Shown here one piece after another: positions 54,307 through 63,292 of a DNA stretch of 64,000 bases. The stretch lies in the NCBI GenBank assembly GCA_946560065.1, contig CAMNUE010000002.1, positions 1-64,000 of the forward strand, written 5' to 3'. The stretch is from an uncultured bacterium. GTDB lineage: Bacteria; Bacillota_I; Bacilli_A; RF39; UBA660. The notes under the pieces were generated by a model, which was given only the letters and a program-made list of their open reading frames with translations, was not told the DNA's origin and did no database searches. The translations under genes were made by a program, and so were the position numbers. The number at the start of each line of letters is the position of its first letter. Positions within the stretch are counted from its first letter, which is position 1.

Positions 54307-54342
54307 AAAAACACCTCTATCTTACTAATAGAATAACATAGA

Positions 54343-56514
54343 TTACATCATTTGACTAGGATTAAAATCTATATCAATCTTTATTTTACTATTTGCTTTG
54401 TAATGCTCTATTATCTTATCTAAGATATCATATAACATAGAATCATCCTTATATTTTAATATTACATTATATCTAAAAATATTATTCATTTTGAATATAC
54501 TTGCAGTACTTGGACCTAAAATAATAGTACTTTGCAGATTTCTTTCTAAGCTTCTTTTTATCTTCATTGCCTCATTTAAAATATATTGACTATCCTTACC
54601 ACTAATCTTAATATTACATAAATAATAATAAGGTGGATATTTAAGTTGTTTTCTAATTAACATTTCTCTTTCATAAAAGCCTATATAATCATGTCTTTTT
54701 GTATAATCAATCGCATAATGGTCAGGATTAAATGTTTGAATTATTACAAAGCCTTCTTTTTCACTTCTTCCACTTCTACCCGCAACTTGACTTAATAAAG
54801 AGAAAGTATTTTCACTACTTCTAAAGTCCGGAATATTAAGAGAAGTATCTGCATTTATTACTCCGACAAGAGTTACATTGGAAAAATCAAGACCTTTCGC
54901 AACCATTTGTGTACCAAGTAAAATATCATATTCATGATTTTTAAAAGCTTCAATCATTTTCTCATGCATTCCTTTTCTACTTGTTGTATCATAATCCATT
55001 CTAAGAATTTTATTATTAGGAAACAAATTCATAAGTTCTTCCTCAACCTTTTGAGTTCCAACTCCCAAATTACTTAAAGATACCTCATGACAACTAGGAC
55101 ATTCTTTATATACTTTTTCTCCATAACCACAATAATGGCAACGAAGTGTATTACTGCTTTTATGAAAAGTTAATGTAATATCGCAATTAGGACACTTAAA
55201 TGTATAACCACAATTTTTACAACTAACAAACGATGAATATCCTCTCCTATTTAACAATAAAATTACTTGTTCTTGCCTTTCTAAACAATTACCTATCGCT
55301 TCAACAAGTACATTAGAAAAATGTCCACGAATTTTCTTCATTTCTTCATTCATATCAACAATTTTAACTAAAGGCAATTTCTTACCATTAACTCTATTAG
55401 GTAAAGAAAGTAATTTATACACACCTTTTTTTGCTCTAGCCATCATCTCCAAAGAAGGTGTTGCACTACCAAAAACCACTGAACAATTATGATAAATACT
55501 CCTTAATATTGCTACATCCTTCGCACTATAACGGGGACTAGGATCACTCTGTTTGTAAGAATCACTATGCTCTTCATCAACAATAATTATTCCAATATTC
55601 TCAAGAGGAGCAAAAATAGCACTTCTTGCTCCAATTACAATTGATGCCTCTCCTCTACTAATTCTTCGCCATTCATCGTACTTTTCGCCATCTGATAAAG
55701 CTGAATGAATTGCCGCTATCTTATTTCCAAATCTCCTTTGAAAACGATTAACCATTTGCGGAGTTAAACTTATTTCTGGAACTAAAACAATACTTGTTTT
55801 ACCAAGCCTCAAGTAATAATCAATCATTTCCATATAAACTTCTGTTTTTCCACTACCAGTAACACCATGCAATAAATAAATATCTCTTGGATTATTGATA
55901 ACTTCATCAACTACCTTTGCTTGCTCAACAGTAAGTTCTTTTTTCTCTATTTCATCCAAAACATAATTAACCCTATAATGTTCCTTCTTTTCCTCAATTA
56001 AAATATTCTTCTTTACCAAAGTATTCAAACTACTAGAAGAAATATCCACAAGCTCTTTTTTTAAAACTAAACCTTTACTTTTAACAAGCTCAATTATTTT
56101 TTGTTGACCAGCAGTTAATTTTATATCTAAAGGAATATCATTAAGTCGATAAAATGTATCAAATTTAATATTCACAACACTACCATTTTTAGCTTTTAAC
56201 GCTTTAGGTAACATCACTTGATAACAACTAATCAAAGTAGCTAATGTCCTATCTTGTATCTTTTTCCCAAGGTCTAATAATTCATCATTTAAAACAATAT
56301 CCAAATCAACTATCGAAATAATATCTCTTAATTCTATATCTGAAGGTTTATTATTGCTAAGTTCTAAAACAAAACCTTCTAACGTCATATTACCAAATGG
56401 AACTGTTACTCTAATTCCAATTCTCATTTTATTTTCTAATTCTCTAGGAACATTGTAACTAAAAACTTTATCAATATTTTTATTTGATAATTCTACTAAA
56501 ACACCTGCAATCAA
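54343..56514 (-). CDS. priA: Primosomal helicase PriA
   Basis: 723 aa from the TTG at 56514 (M-IAGVLVELSNKNIDKVFSYNV), with AGGAGGTG upstream. Restarts stalled replication forks. The N-terminal DNA-binding domain is followed by helicase motifs (LLHGVTGSGKTEVYMEMI; VPEISLTPQMV; IIVDEEHSDSYKQ; GSATPSLE), the zinc-binding insert (CKNCGYTFKCPNCDITL; CHYCGYGEKVYKECPSCHE) and the C-terminal motifs VGTQKVEEEL and QVAGRSGRSEKEG. Complete. Confidence 0.96.
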   Translation of the reverse strand: MIAGVLVELSNKNIDKVFSYNVPRELENKMRIGIRVTVPFGNMTLEGFVLELSNNKPSDIELRDIISIVDLDIVLNDELLDLGKKIQDRTLATLISCYQVMLPKALKAKNGSVVNIKFDTFYRLNDIPLDIKLTAGQQKIIELVKSKGLVLKKELVDISSSSLNTLVKKNILIEEKKEHYRVNYVLDEIEKKELTVEQAKVVDEVINNPRDIYLLHGVTGSGKTEVYMEMIDYYLRLGKTSIVLVPEISLTPQMVNRFQRRFGNKIAAIHSALSDGEKYDEWRRISRGEASIVIGARSAIFAPLENIGIIIVDEEHSDSYKQSDPSPRYSAKDVAILRSIYHNCSVVFGSATPSLEMMARAKKGVYKLLSLPNRVNGKKLPLVKIVDMNEEMKKIRGHFSNVLVEAIGNCLERQEQVILLLNRRGYSSFVSCKNCGYTFKCPNCDITLTFHKSSNTLRCHYCGYGEKVYKECPSCHEVSLSNLGVGTQKVEEELMNLFPNNKILRMDYDTTSRKGMHEKMIEAFKNHEYDILLGTQMVAKGLDFSNVTLVGVINADTSLNIPDFRSSENTFSLLSQVAGRSGRSEKEGFVIIQTFNPDHYAIDYTKRHDYIGFYEREMLIRKQLKYPPYYYLCNIKISGKDSQYILNEAMKIKRSLERNLQSTIILGPSTASIFKMNNIFRYNVILKYKDDSMLYDILDKIIEHYKANSKIKIDIDFNPSQMM

Positions 56515-56585
56515 AGTAACACCTCCTCTACTAATATTATACCAAAAAAATAGAAACATTAATGGTAATATTTCTATTCAAAAAT

Positions 56586-56753
56586 CTATAAAATTTCTTC
56601 ATCACGTAAAGTATCATCAAGAAACTCGACTACATCATCTGTCAGCTTTTTTTCATTAGCTGTTTTTCTATTTTTATGACTTAAAATAATTCCGACTGAC
56701 AAAGTAAACAAAATAACCACTCCAACTAAAATACATAAAGTTCCAATTGTCAT
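56586..56753 (-). CDS. 55-aa single-span membrane protein
   Basis: Missing from the ORF track because of length. The ATG at 56753 follows GAAGGTGATAGA and the stop is TAG at 56586. An N-terminal span (MTIGTLCILVGVVILFTLSV...) is followed by a basic stretch (SHKNRKTANEKK) and an acidic helix (LTDDVVEFLDDTLRDEE). Good ribosome site, and spacing of about 30 nt from rseP. The fold resembles small stress or cell-division regulators, but no family is recognised. Confidence 0.65.
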   Translation of the reverse strand: MTIGTLCILVGVVILFTLSVGIILSHKNRKTANEKKLTDDVVEFLDDTLRDEEIL

Positions 56754-56783
56754 TCTATCACCTTCACTACTTAAATAATTATT

Positions 56784-57836
56784 TTAAAACAAACGTAAAA
56801 TATCATTAAATGTAATAACTAACATCAAAATCATCAGTAACATCAAAAAGACTGTATGAATCTTATTCTCAATTTCAGGATTAACTGGAGACCCCTTAAT
56901 TTTTTCTATTATTATAAATAGGATATGCCCACCATCAAATGCTGGAATTGGAAGTAAATTAATAAATCCAACATTAATACTTAAAAATGCCATTAAATAT
57001 ATTAAACTAGAAATTCCACTCTTACTAGATTCACCAACTATTGAATAAATTCCAACCGGTCCTGATAATTGATTAAGTTTTATACCACCAGTAAACAAAT
57101 ACCCAACCGTAATAAACATTTGTTTAAATATAGAAACTGTCTTTTTACCCGTATATTTAAACGCTTCAACAAAACCAGTTGTCTTTTCTTGTTTAATACC
57201 AACTCCGTATTTATATACTTCTTCGCCTTTTACTTTTTCTTTTTTTGGCTTAATTTTATACGTTTCTTCTTTACCGTTTTTCTTTTCAACTTTAATTTCA
57301 TTTTTATGAGTTGGATCAGCAATTGCTAAGTAAAGTGACAAATCATCACTATTAGAAACCTTATGACCATTAATTTCCAAAACTTTATCTCCTTTAGATA
57401 AACCAACATCAGCAGCTGCACTTCCTTTTTCTATTGAAGTAAAAACAGGATTCATTGTTGTTCCACCCCAAATTAAAGCAATGAAAAATAAAAGTACAAT
57501 TGCAAGAATAAAATTATTAAGTGGACCAAAAACCATTATTAAAAATCTTTGCCAAGCAGTTTTAGCCTGAAGTGTTCTATCTTTTGGAATCTCATTATCA
57601 TCATCATCTTCCAAATCTTCTCCAGCCATTTGACAAAAACCACCAATAGGAATAGCTCTTATTGTATATTCAGTTTCACCTTTTTTCTTACCAAACAATT
57701 TAGGTCCCATACCTATTGCAAATTCATAAACATAAACACCTGTAATCTTTGCCCATATAAAATGACCAAATTCATGCACAAGTACAATTATTCCAAGAAT
57801 CAAAATAAATAAGATTAAATTAATAATAAATGACAA
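56784..57836 (-). CDS. rseP: Site-2 metalloprotease RseP
   Basis: 350 aa intramembrane zinc protease. The active-site HEFGH lies in the first span (IIVLVHEFGHFIWAKITG). The PDZ domain is around residues 130-190 (DVGLSKGDKVLEINGHKVSN). The second metal-ligand motif is NLLPIPAFDGGHILF near residue 297. It cleaves anti-sigma factors and signal-peptide remnants. In the uppS-cdsA-rseP order usual in Bacillota. Confidence 0.95.
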   Translation of the reverse strand: MSFIINLILFILILGIIVLVHEFGHFIWAKITGVYVYEFAIGMGPKLFGKKKGETEYTIRAIPIGGFCQMAGEDLEDDDDNEIPKDRTLQAKTAWQRFLIMVFGPLNNFILAIVLLFFIALIWGGTTMNPVFTSIEKGSAAADVGLSKGDKVLEINGHKVSNSDDLSLYLAIADPTHKNEIKVEKKNGKEETYKIKPKKEKVKGEEVYKYGVGIKQEKTTGFVEAFKYTGKKTVSIFKQMFITVGYLFTGGIKLNQLSGPVGIYSIVGESSKSGISSLIYLMAFLSINVGFINLLPIPAFDGGHILFIIIEKIKGSPVNPEIENKIHTVFLMLLMILMLVITFNDILRLF

Positions 57837-57848
57837 GTAAACCCCTCC

Positions 57849-58649
57849 TTATAATATTCCAATCAACATAATAAATGCTAATGTAATAAAAATCAAACTA
57901 TCAAATCTATCAAGTATACCACCATGTCCAGGAATTAATTCTGAAAAATCTTTTATATCATAATTTCTCTTTATTGCAGAAAAAACTAAATCCCCTAGTT
58001 GTGCTACCAAACACAATACTAAATTTATGAAAATCAATAATACCAATGATACATTAGAACTTATAACTGTCGCATAAAAACAAGTAGATACAAAAGTTCC
58101 CATTAATACTCCACCAATTAAACCTTCAACTGTTTTCTTTGGACTAATCTTAGGACACAACTTATGACTACCCACTAACATTCCAGAAAATAATGCAAAT
58201 GTATCAGTCATAGTCGTTATCAATAATAAATATATGATATAGTTAATATCAAAATTACGAGTTATTGTTAATAAATTAAAACTTAACCCAATAAAAAGAG
58301 TTGATCCTATTAAAAATAAAGCATCTGTTAAATTATATTTTTTAAAATCATTAATAAATACCATTGGAGCTAAAAATATAAATATTAATCCACTCATTAC
58401 TCTATAATCAAAACTAAATTGAAACTCAATAGAATTAACATTATGTAAAGTTAATCCTAATACAATCCCATACGCAATAATTTTCAAAAGAGTTGGAAAT
58501 TTCTTTTTACTTTCTCTGACTCTTATCAATTCATAAAGTCCTGCAACACCTAAAACTGCCATAAATACAGCAAAAGGTAGTTCTCCTATTAATAAAAATG
58601 GTACAAATATAGCTATCATTATAATAGCACTTATAACTCTTAATTTCAT
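57849..58649 (-). CDS. cdsA: Phosphatidate cytidylyltransferase
   Basis: 266 aa, about eight spans. Makes CDP-diacylglycerol from phosphatidic acid and CTP. The family signature SPKKTVEGLIGGVLMG is present. The C-terminal motif has GDLVFSAIKRNYDIKDFSELIPGHGGILDRFDS, with the metal-binding aspartates. Overlaps uppS by 4 nt. Confidence 0.95.
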   Translation of the reverse strand: MKLRVISAIIMIAIFVPFLLIGELPFAVFMAVLGVAGLYELIRVRESKKKFPTLLKIIAYGIVLGLTLHNVNSIEFQFSFDYRVMSGLIFIFLAPMVFINDFKKYNLTDALFLIGSTLFIGLSFNLLTITRNFDINYIIYLLLITTMTDTFALFSGMLVGSHKLCPKISPKKTVEGLIGGVLMGTFVSTCFYATVISSNVSLVLLIFINLVLCLVAQLGDLVFSAIKRNYDIKDFSELIPGHGGILDRFDSLIFITLAFIMLIGIL

Positions 58650-59356
58650 TTTACCCCTCCAAACCTTCTATCTCTTTTATTGAATACATCCAAGGCTTTA
58701 TCAAATTCCTCTTTACCAAAGTCTGGAAAGTATACTTTTGGAAAATAAAATTCTGCATAACTTGCCTGAAACATCATAAAGTTACTTAGTCTCAATTCAC
58801 CACTTGTTCTAATTACAAAATCAAGTGGCGGTAAAGCATGATACAAATTATTTTGTATAAAATCTTCTGTTATATCTTCAAGTTCAATCTTGCCTTCTTT
58901 ATACATTTCACACATTCTCTTAGTCATATCAACTATTTCAGCATGACTTCCATAATTAATGCAAATATTTAAAATAGAACTTTTATTATTCTTTGTATCA
59001 GCTTCTAATTTATCCATAGCTTCAAGAACCTTAGTAGGAAGAGGTTCTCTTCTTCCTGAAAAAACAACTCTAATGTCTTTTTCTTGGACAAAATCAAATT
59101 CTTTATTAAAAGTTTCTACAAATAAATTCATTAAAAAATTCACTTCTTTAGAATCTCTTTTAAAATTCTCCGTAGAAAATGCATATAAAGAAGCACATTC
59201 AACTCCTAAATCTACCATATGAATACATAATTCTTTTATAGTAGCAATTGCTGCTTTATGTCCTCTAGTTCTAGGTAAACCTCTCTCCTGAGCCCATCTA
59301 CCATTACCATCCATAATTATTCCAACATGTCTAGGTATTTTCATTTCTTCGTTCAT
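58646..59356 (-). CDS. uppS: Undecaprenyl diphosphate synthase
   Basis: 236 aa cis-prenyltransferase making the C55 lipid carrier for cell wall synthesis. The N-terminal HVGIIMDGNGRWAQERGLPRTRGH and YAFSTENFKRDSKEV motifs are intact. The usual C-terminal FVIRTSGELRLSNFMMFQASYAEFYF is also present. Full length. AACGAAG-type site upstream. Confidence 0.96.
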   Translation of the reverse strand: MNEEMKIPRHVGIIMDGNGRWAQERGLPRTRGHKAAIATIKELCIHMVDLGVECASLYAFSTENFKRDSKEVNFLMNLFVETFNKEFDFVQEKDIRVVFSGRREPLPTKVLEAMDKLEADTKNNKSSILNICINYGSHAEIVDMTKRMCEMYKEGKIELEDITEDFIQNNLYHALPPLDFVIRTSGELRLSNFMMFQASYAEFYFPKVYFPDFGKEEFDKALDVFNKRDRRFGGVK

Positions 59357-59407
59357 ATCATATTACCTCAAATATAATTATATAACAAAGAAACCTAAAA
59401 TACAAAT

Positions 59408-59434
59408 ACAAAAAAAAGACCAAAATTACTTAGT
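59408..59434 (-). terminator. Terminator after 59426 gene
   Basis: AAGAC/GTCTT with a 12-nt loop, followed by TTTTTTTG on the minus strand. The stem overlaps the stop of the methyltransferase-like gene. Confidence 0.65.
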
Positions 59435-60457
59435 CTTCTTTAAGCATAATGCCATATCATGAGCGTCATCGAAACTTTGCCCAAATTCAACACGTGTAGT
59501 TGCTACTTTTTTTATGTTTTCTTTCTCAAATAAATCCAACAATAACACATAAGAATAATTTTGAGAAGTCATACCTCTTAAATATAAATCTAATTGATCA
59601 ATTGCTAATCTTCCTGAATAAACTAATTTATCTAAATCACCTTCAGCTACCATTTCTTTTACATAATCCCTTACTTTATCACTAAAAGCATACATATAAG
59701 TTACCATAATAGTTCCATTATCATTAAGTCTTGGATACATCTGTTTCATAATAAATTCATAATATCTTAATGCATTCTCATGACTAACATTTCTTCCATA
59801 ATTCAAATATTCATATATGTTTGAAAAAGTCATCCCATCATAAGTATTATCTCCTAAATATCTTTCCAAATCATAAATATTTGAATCAATATAATTAATC
59901 TCAACATCAGCTAATCTTTTTTGAAATTCACTGTAACCATCTTCATCTAAATAAGGATTAATTCGACATACCATTTCTTTAGATAATTTCTTATATGGAT
60001 ATAACTTAGAAAATTCTGATTCACCATTAAAATCAAATAATGTGCTCCAAAAAATTCTATCTTCCTCTTTTAGTCTATCACTAAAACTTGTAAACATTTC
60101 TTCTTTAAATGTATTAAAATAGTTATACAAATCATCAGGAGTCAAAACACTTGCAGCACTAACTTTTTGTGAACATTGTCTTTTAGATAATCTATTTAAA
60201 TCAAAAGCATCTATTCTCTCAGCACCTAATTTAACCGCATTTAATATCTGATCTCCACTTGCACCTACTGTTAAAAAAGTTCTTGGTTTTCCAAATTCAT
60301 GATAATATCCTCTCATATCTTCAGTTGCAAAATTATAAAATCTTTCAAACGAATTCCCTTCATTAAGGATATCATATCTATAAGATTCATCATCTATTAA
60401 ATGAATTGCTTTATTAATTTCTTCTTTTAGTTTATTTTTTTCCTCTACTGTCATCAT
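59426..60457 (-). CDS. Class I SAM-fold protein, DUF3419-like
   Basis: 343 aa. The Rossmann start FLTVGASGDQILNAVKLGAERIDAFDLNRLSKRQCSQK (motif I and acidic residue after strand 2) is typical of SAM-dependent transferases. The YDGMTFSNIYEYLNYGRN segment resembles motif IV. It shares its architecture with the 61160 protein (ASSDQVFCSYYLGARSVDTFDLN). No methylation target is apparent. Some DUF3419 proteins transfer aminocarboxypropyl groups, so that is an alternative. GAAGGGGATGGT precedes the ATG. Confidence 0.65.
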   Translation of the reverse strand: MMTVEEKNKLKEEINKAIHLIDDESYRYDILNEGNSFERFYNFATEDMRGYYHEFGKPRTFLTVGASGDQILNAVKLGAERIDAFDLNRLSKRQCSQKVSAASVLTPDDLYNYFNTFKEEMFTSFSDRLKEEDRIFWSTLFDFNGESEFSKLYPYKKLSKEMVCRINPYLDEDGYSEFQKRLADVEINYIDSNIYDLERYLGDNTYDGMTFSNIYEYLNYGRNVSHENALRYYEFIMKQMYPRLNDNGTIMVTYMYAFSDKVRDYVKEMVAEGDLDKLVYSGRLAIDQLDLYLRGMTSQNYSYVLLLDLFEKENIKKVATTRVEFGQSFDDAHDMALCLKKTK

Positions 60458-60504
60458 ACCATCCCCTTCGGACGCATATTATAACATATTCTATAAGGAA
60501 AATC

Positions 60505-60533
60505 AAAAAAATAAGATATGTTCAATATCTTAT
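60505..60533 (-). terminator. Terminator of the rpsP-khpA operon
   Basis: A perfect 9-bp stem ATAAGATAT/ATATCTTAT with a 5-nt loop is followed by TTTTTTTG on the minus strand, about 20 nt past khpA. Confidence 0.88.
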
Positions 60534-60554
60534 CTCTTTTAATCTTTAACTTTA

Positions 60555-60803
60555 CTAAAATTTGTCAATATCAATCTTAATATACTTATTATCAGATAAA
60601 GCACTACTAGCTTGTACTAAAGTTCTAATAGCATTAGCTGTACGTCCACTTTTTCCAATAACTCTTCCCATATCTTCTGAATCAACTATTACTTGAATTA
60701 ACATAACATTGTCTTCTTCAGTTGGAAATTCTTTAACACTGACAGCCTCAGTATTAACTACTAATGACTTAACAATTTCTTCAGTTAATTGTACTAAATT
60801 CAT
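60555..60803 (-). CDS. khpA: RNA-binding KH-domain protein KhpA
   Basis: 82 aa, a single KH domain with the GxxG loop in MGRVIGKSGRTANAIRTLV. KhpA pairs with KhpB (Jag/EloR) to bind RNA and affects cell elongation. Commonly follows rpsP, as here. Two bases separate them. Confidence 0.93.
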   Translation of the reverse strand: MNLVQLTEEIVKSLVVNTEAVSVKEFPTEEDNVMLIQVIVDSEDMGRVIGKSGRTANAIRTLVQASSALSDNKYIKIDIDKF

Positions 60804-60805
60804 AA

Positions 60806-61081
60806 TTATTTATTATCCTTTTTCTTTGAATCAGCAAATTTTTTCATGATTCCTGCTTTGCTTAATAGGTTTCTAACTGTATCAGTAGGAATAGCTCCTT
60901 GATTTAACCATTTTAAAGCAACTTCTTCGTTGATTTTAACTTGTCCTTCCCCAACTGGAGCATAAGTACCAACTAATTCAAGATATTGACCATCTCTTGG
61001 ACGTCTTGAATCAGTAGCAACGATTCTATAAGTAGGTCTTTTCTTAGCACCCATTCTTGTTAATCTTAATTTAACTGCCAT
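60806..61081 (-). CDS. rpsP: 30S ribosomal protein S16
   Basis: 91 aa from the ATG at 61081 ([26 protein letters not shown]), after GGAGGG; the track adds five residues overlapping that site. Family motifs include [15 protein letters not shown] and [11 protein letters not shown]. First of the rpsP-khpA operon, with a consensus promoter just upstream. Confidence 0.97.
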   Translation of the reverse strand: MAVKLRLTRMGAKKRPTYRIVATDSRRPRDGQYLELVGTYAPVGEGQVKINEEVALKWLNQGAIPTDTVRNLLSKAGIMKKFADSKKKDNK

Positions 61082-61113
61082 TAATAATCCCTCCATTTCT
61101 AAATAACAAGGTT

Positions 61114-61142
61114 ATTATAATAAAAAAAAGATTGGATGTCAA
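61114..61142 (-). promoter_or_regulatory. Consensus promoter of rpsP
   Basis: On the minus strand TTGACA (61142-61137), a 17-nt spacer and TATAAT (61119-61114) match the sigma-A consensus exactly. It drives the rpsP-khpA operon from just past the 61160 gene. Confidence 0.92.
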
Positions 61143-61159
61143 CCTTTTTTTATTGACAC

Positions 61160-62011
61160 TTATTTTTTCTTTGTATAACAACAACCTCTTCCCAAAAGTA
61201 CATTAGAATCAGAAGGAAATTCCCAAGCATCAAACTTTGCGCTAAAAACATAACTCTCTGTAGGAATTGTCGCAAAGTCCATCAAATGGGATGTAATAAT
61301 CTCACCACCATCTTCTAGCATATCAAATAAATTATCACGACACCTCTCAAGTCTATCTAATTCATAAGAACAATATTCTAAGATATTAGAAAGTATTATT
61401 ACATCATATTTCTTTCTTTTTTTTATATTACCAGTAATATCCATTTGAGTAAAATTTAAACTTTTATCTTTTATTAAATCTCTCATTTTTGATACATCAT
61501 CTACTATTAAATCATAACTAAAATCATAATCACAAAACTTAAATATAGTCTTATGACTAAAATCTCCTATTTTTTTATTATACAAATTCCAATATTTATA
61601 AGTTATCTCTTCTTCTACACTTTGACATTCAACCATATCTAATAATTCTCTAATCCATAAACTACCAGATGAATATTTTTTAAAATCTGGATAATACTCT
61701 AATTTGTATTCAAGTAACCATTTTCTTAGATAATAATAATGTTCTGCTAAAAAATTCAAATCAAAAGTATCAACACTTCTAGCACCCAAATAATATGAAC
61801 AAAAAACTTGATCACTTGATGCTAATACCGATAAAACGTTTTTATCTTCAAAATCAAAACCACTAAATAATGTTTTTAAATCCTCATTACTTTTAGGATA
61901 TATTCTAGAATAGCCCTCACTTTTACTAGTAAACAAATTAGCATACTCATCTTTTTGAGAATCATCAATTATCTCCATAGTTTTAACAATATCATGTTCA
62001 TATTTTTCCAT
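61160..62011 (-). CDS. Class I SAM-fold protein, paralogue of 59426
   Basis: 283 aa from the ATG at 62011, after GGAGTG. The motif-I-like VLSVLASSDQVFCSYYLGARSVDTFDLNFLAEHYYYLRK, the later KYDVIILSNILEYCSYELDRLE (like motif IV) and the C-terminal GEIITSHLMDFATIPTE fit a methyltransferase fold. The upstream paralogue has GASGDQILN in place of ASSDQVFC. No substrate is visible. It lies between the hypothetical 62069 gene and the rpsP promoter. Confidence 0.65.
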   Translation of the reverse strand: MEKYEHDIVKTMEIIDDSQKDEYANLFTSKSEGYSRIYPKSNEDLKTLFSGFDFEDKNVLSVLASSDQVFCSYYLGARSVDTFDLNFLAEHYYYLRKWLLEYKLEYYPDFKKYSSGSLWIRELLDMVECQSVEEEITYKYWNLYNKKIGDFSHKTIFKFCDYDFSYDLIVDDVSKMRDLIKDKSLNFTQMDITGNIKKRKKYDVIILSNILEYCSYELDRLERCRDNLFDMLEDGGEIITSHLMDFATIPTESYVFSAKFDAWEFPSDSNVLLGRGCCYTKKK

Positions 62012-62068
62012 TAAAAAACACTCCAAATTGAGTGTTATTGTAACTAAAAAGTAATTGTGTGTCAACTT

Positions 62069-62794
62069 TTAAATATGAATTACAACGTCATCTTTATTTT
62101 CTGAATACTTATAGTTATCATCAATATATTTAATAAACTCCTCAAGACTACTCATAAGTAATTCCTCTGATTTATCAGTATCAATAATTTCAGCACCATC
62201 CAAATCATAAACAGTACCAACTCTATTAGCATCTGACATATCTAAACACGCTTTATAAGACTCATATAAATCTTTAAGTTCTGTATAAGCAGCAAAATCA
62301 TCGTATTGATATGTCTCATCAAGTTGTTTCATCTCCCAGATATCATGAGCCATAACTACTGTATCACAAATAAGTTTCTTTTTCATTTTCCTAATATTAC
62401 CAGAAACAGGAACTGGATAACATCCAGTCTTTACCATATTCTTAAATAATTCTAAAATATCAAACATTTCCTTCTTATCAAAAAAAGTTAATCTAGTAAA
62501 TTCCTTTGAACTAACAACTTTACTTTTGAGAATCATCTCTCTCATTCTACTCACAACATTAAAAAGTAAATAGTCTCCTCTAATTATTTGACTATAAGTT
62601 TTTTCTAAATACTCAAAATATGGATGCATTGCAGTATTAGAAATCACACTAGAAGAAATAGTAGCTAAATCAACATAACACTCCATAATCTCACCTATAT
62701 TAGAATCAGTACTTTGTGGATTTTTATCTATTCGGCTACTTACTTCATTAATCCGATTCAAAAGTATTTTCTTTTCTCTATCTAAATAGCACAT
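62069..62794 (-). CDS. Helical cytosolic protein of unknown function
   Basis: 241 aa from the ATG at 62794 (MCYLDREKKILLNRINEVS), with a GGGGGGGAAGG site; the track's earlier start overlaps it. It is nearly all helical and has no membrane span. Acidic patches include YELKDLYESYKACLDM-like and TDKSEELLMSSLEEFI segments. It has six or so Cys spread out, with no metal pattern. No family recognised. It precedes the 61160 gene, 57 nt apart. Confidence 0.5.
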   Translation of the reverse strand: MCYLDREKKILLNRINEVSSRIDKNPQSTDSNIGEIMECYVDLATISSSVISNTAMHPYFEYLEKTYSQIIRGDYLLFNVVSRMREMILKSKVVSSKEFTRLTFFDKKEMFDILELFKNMVKTGCYPVPVSGNIRKMKKKLICDTVVMAHDIWEMKQLDETYQYDDFAAYTELKDLYESYKACLDMSDANRVGTVYDLDGAEIIDTDKSEELLMSSLEEFIKYIDDNYKYSENKDDVVIHI

Positions 62795-62867
62795 AACCTT
62801 CCCCCCCTCAATGTCCACGTATTATAACATATAGTTATAAAATAAACAAGTATTATTTCTTTTTAGA

Positions 62868-63100
62868 TAGTGTAAAATGGTTTGGGGATGACATACAAAA
62901 AGAGAAATCTCTGTTAAAATGTAATTGACTAAAAATACACAAAGGAGATTTCTCATATGAACATTATACTACAAAACTATAAAAACTTAATAGAAAATAT
63001 TATTAAAGAAAAATTCTTTTATAAAATATAAAAAGAAAGACAATTACATCTTCCTTTAATTGAGATTTTTCTAAAAAATTCCCAAAACTCTTTACACTGA
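62868..63100. mobile_element. IS-derived deletion remnant with terminal inverted repeats
   Basis: The left end AGTGTAAAATGGTTTGGGGA and the inverted right end (reading inward CAGTGTAAAGAGTTTTGGGA) match at AGTGTAAA-x-x-G-x-TTTGGG, about 230 bp apart. Inside, an AAAGGAG site and ATG (about 62956) start a 24-codon ORF (MNIILQNYKNLIENIIKEKF...), the apparent 5' end of a lost transposase gene. IS256-like ends are my best guess, not certain. The rest of the 62795-63292 gap is AT-rich with no gene seen. Confidence 0.6.
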
Positions 63101-63292
63101 CTAATTAACATCTACTTTTTACTAATAACTAAGAATATATAAAATCTTTATGTTAATTTAATGGCTTTAGTTAAAAATAATTTTTTACTTATCAAGAAAA
63201 ATTACTTTTCTAAATAATTATCTTATTAAAAACTAATACAAAATAAATTCTAAATAATACACTAATGTAGATAAAATTATTCATTTAAACTA

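Noticed and set aside
57069-57329. Plus-strand Phe/Tyr-rich ORF
   Set aside because: Reverse complement of Lys/Glu-rich codons in rseP; not a gene.
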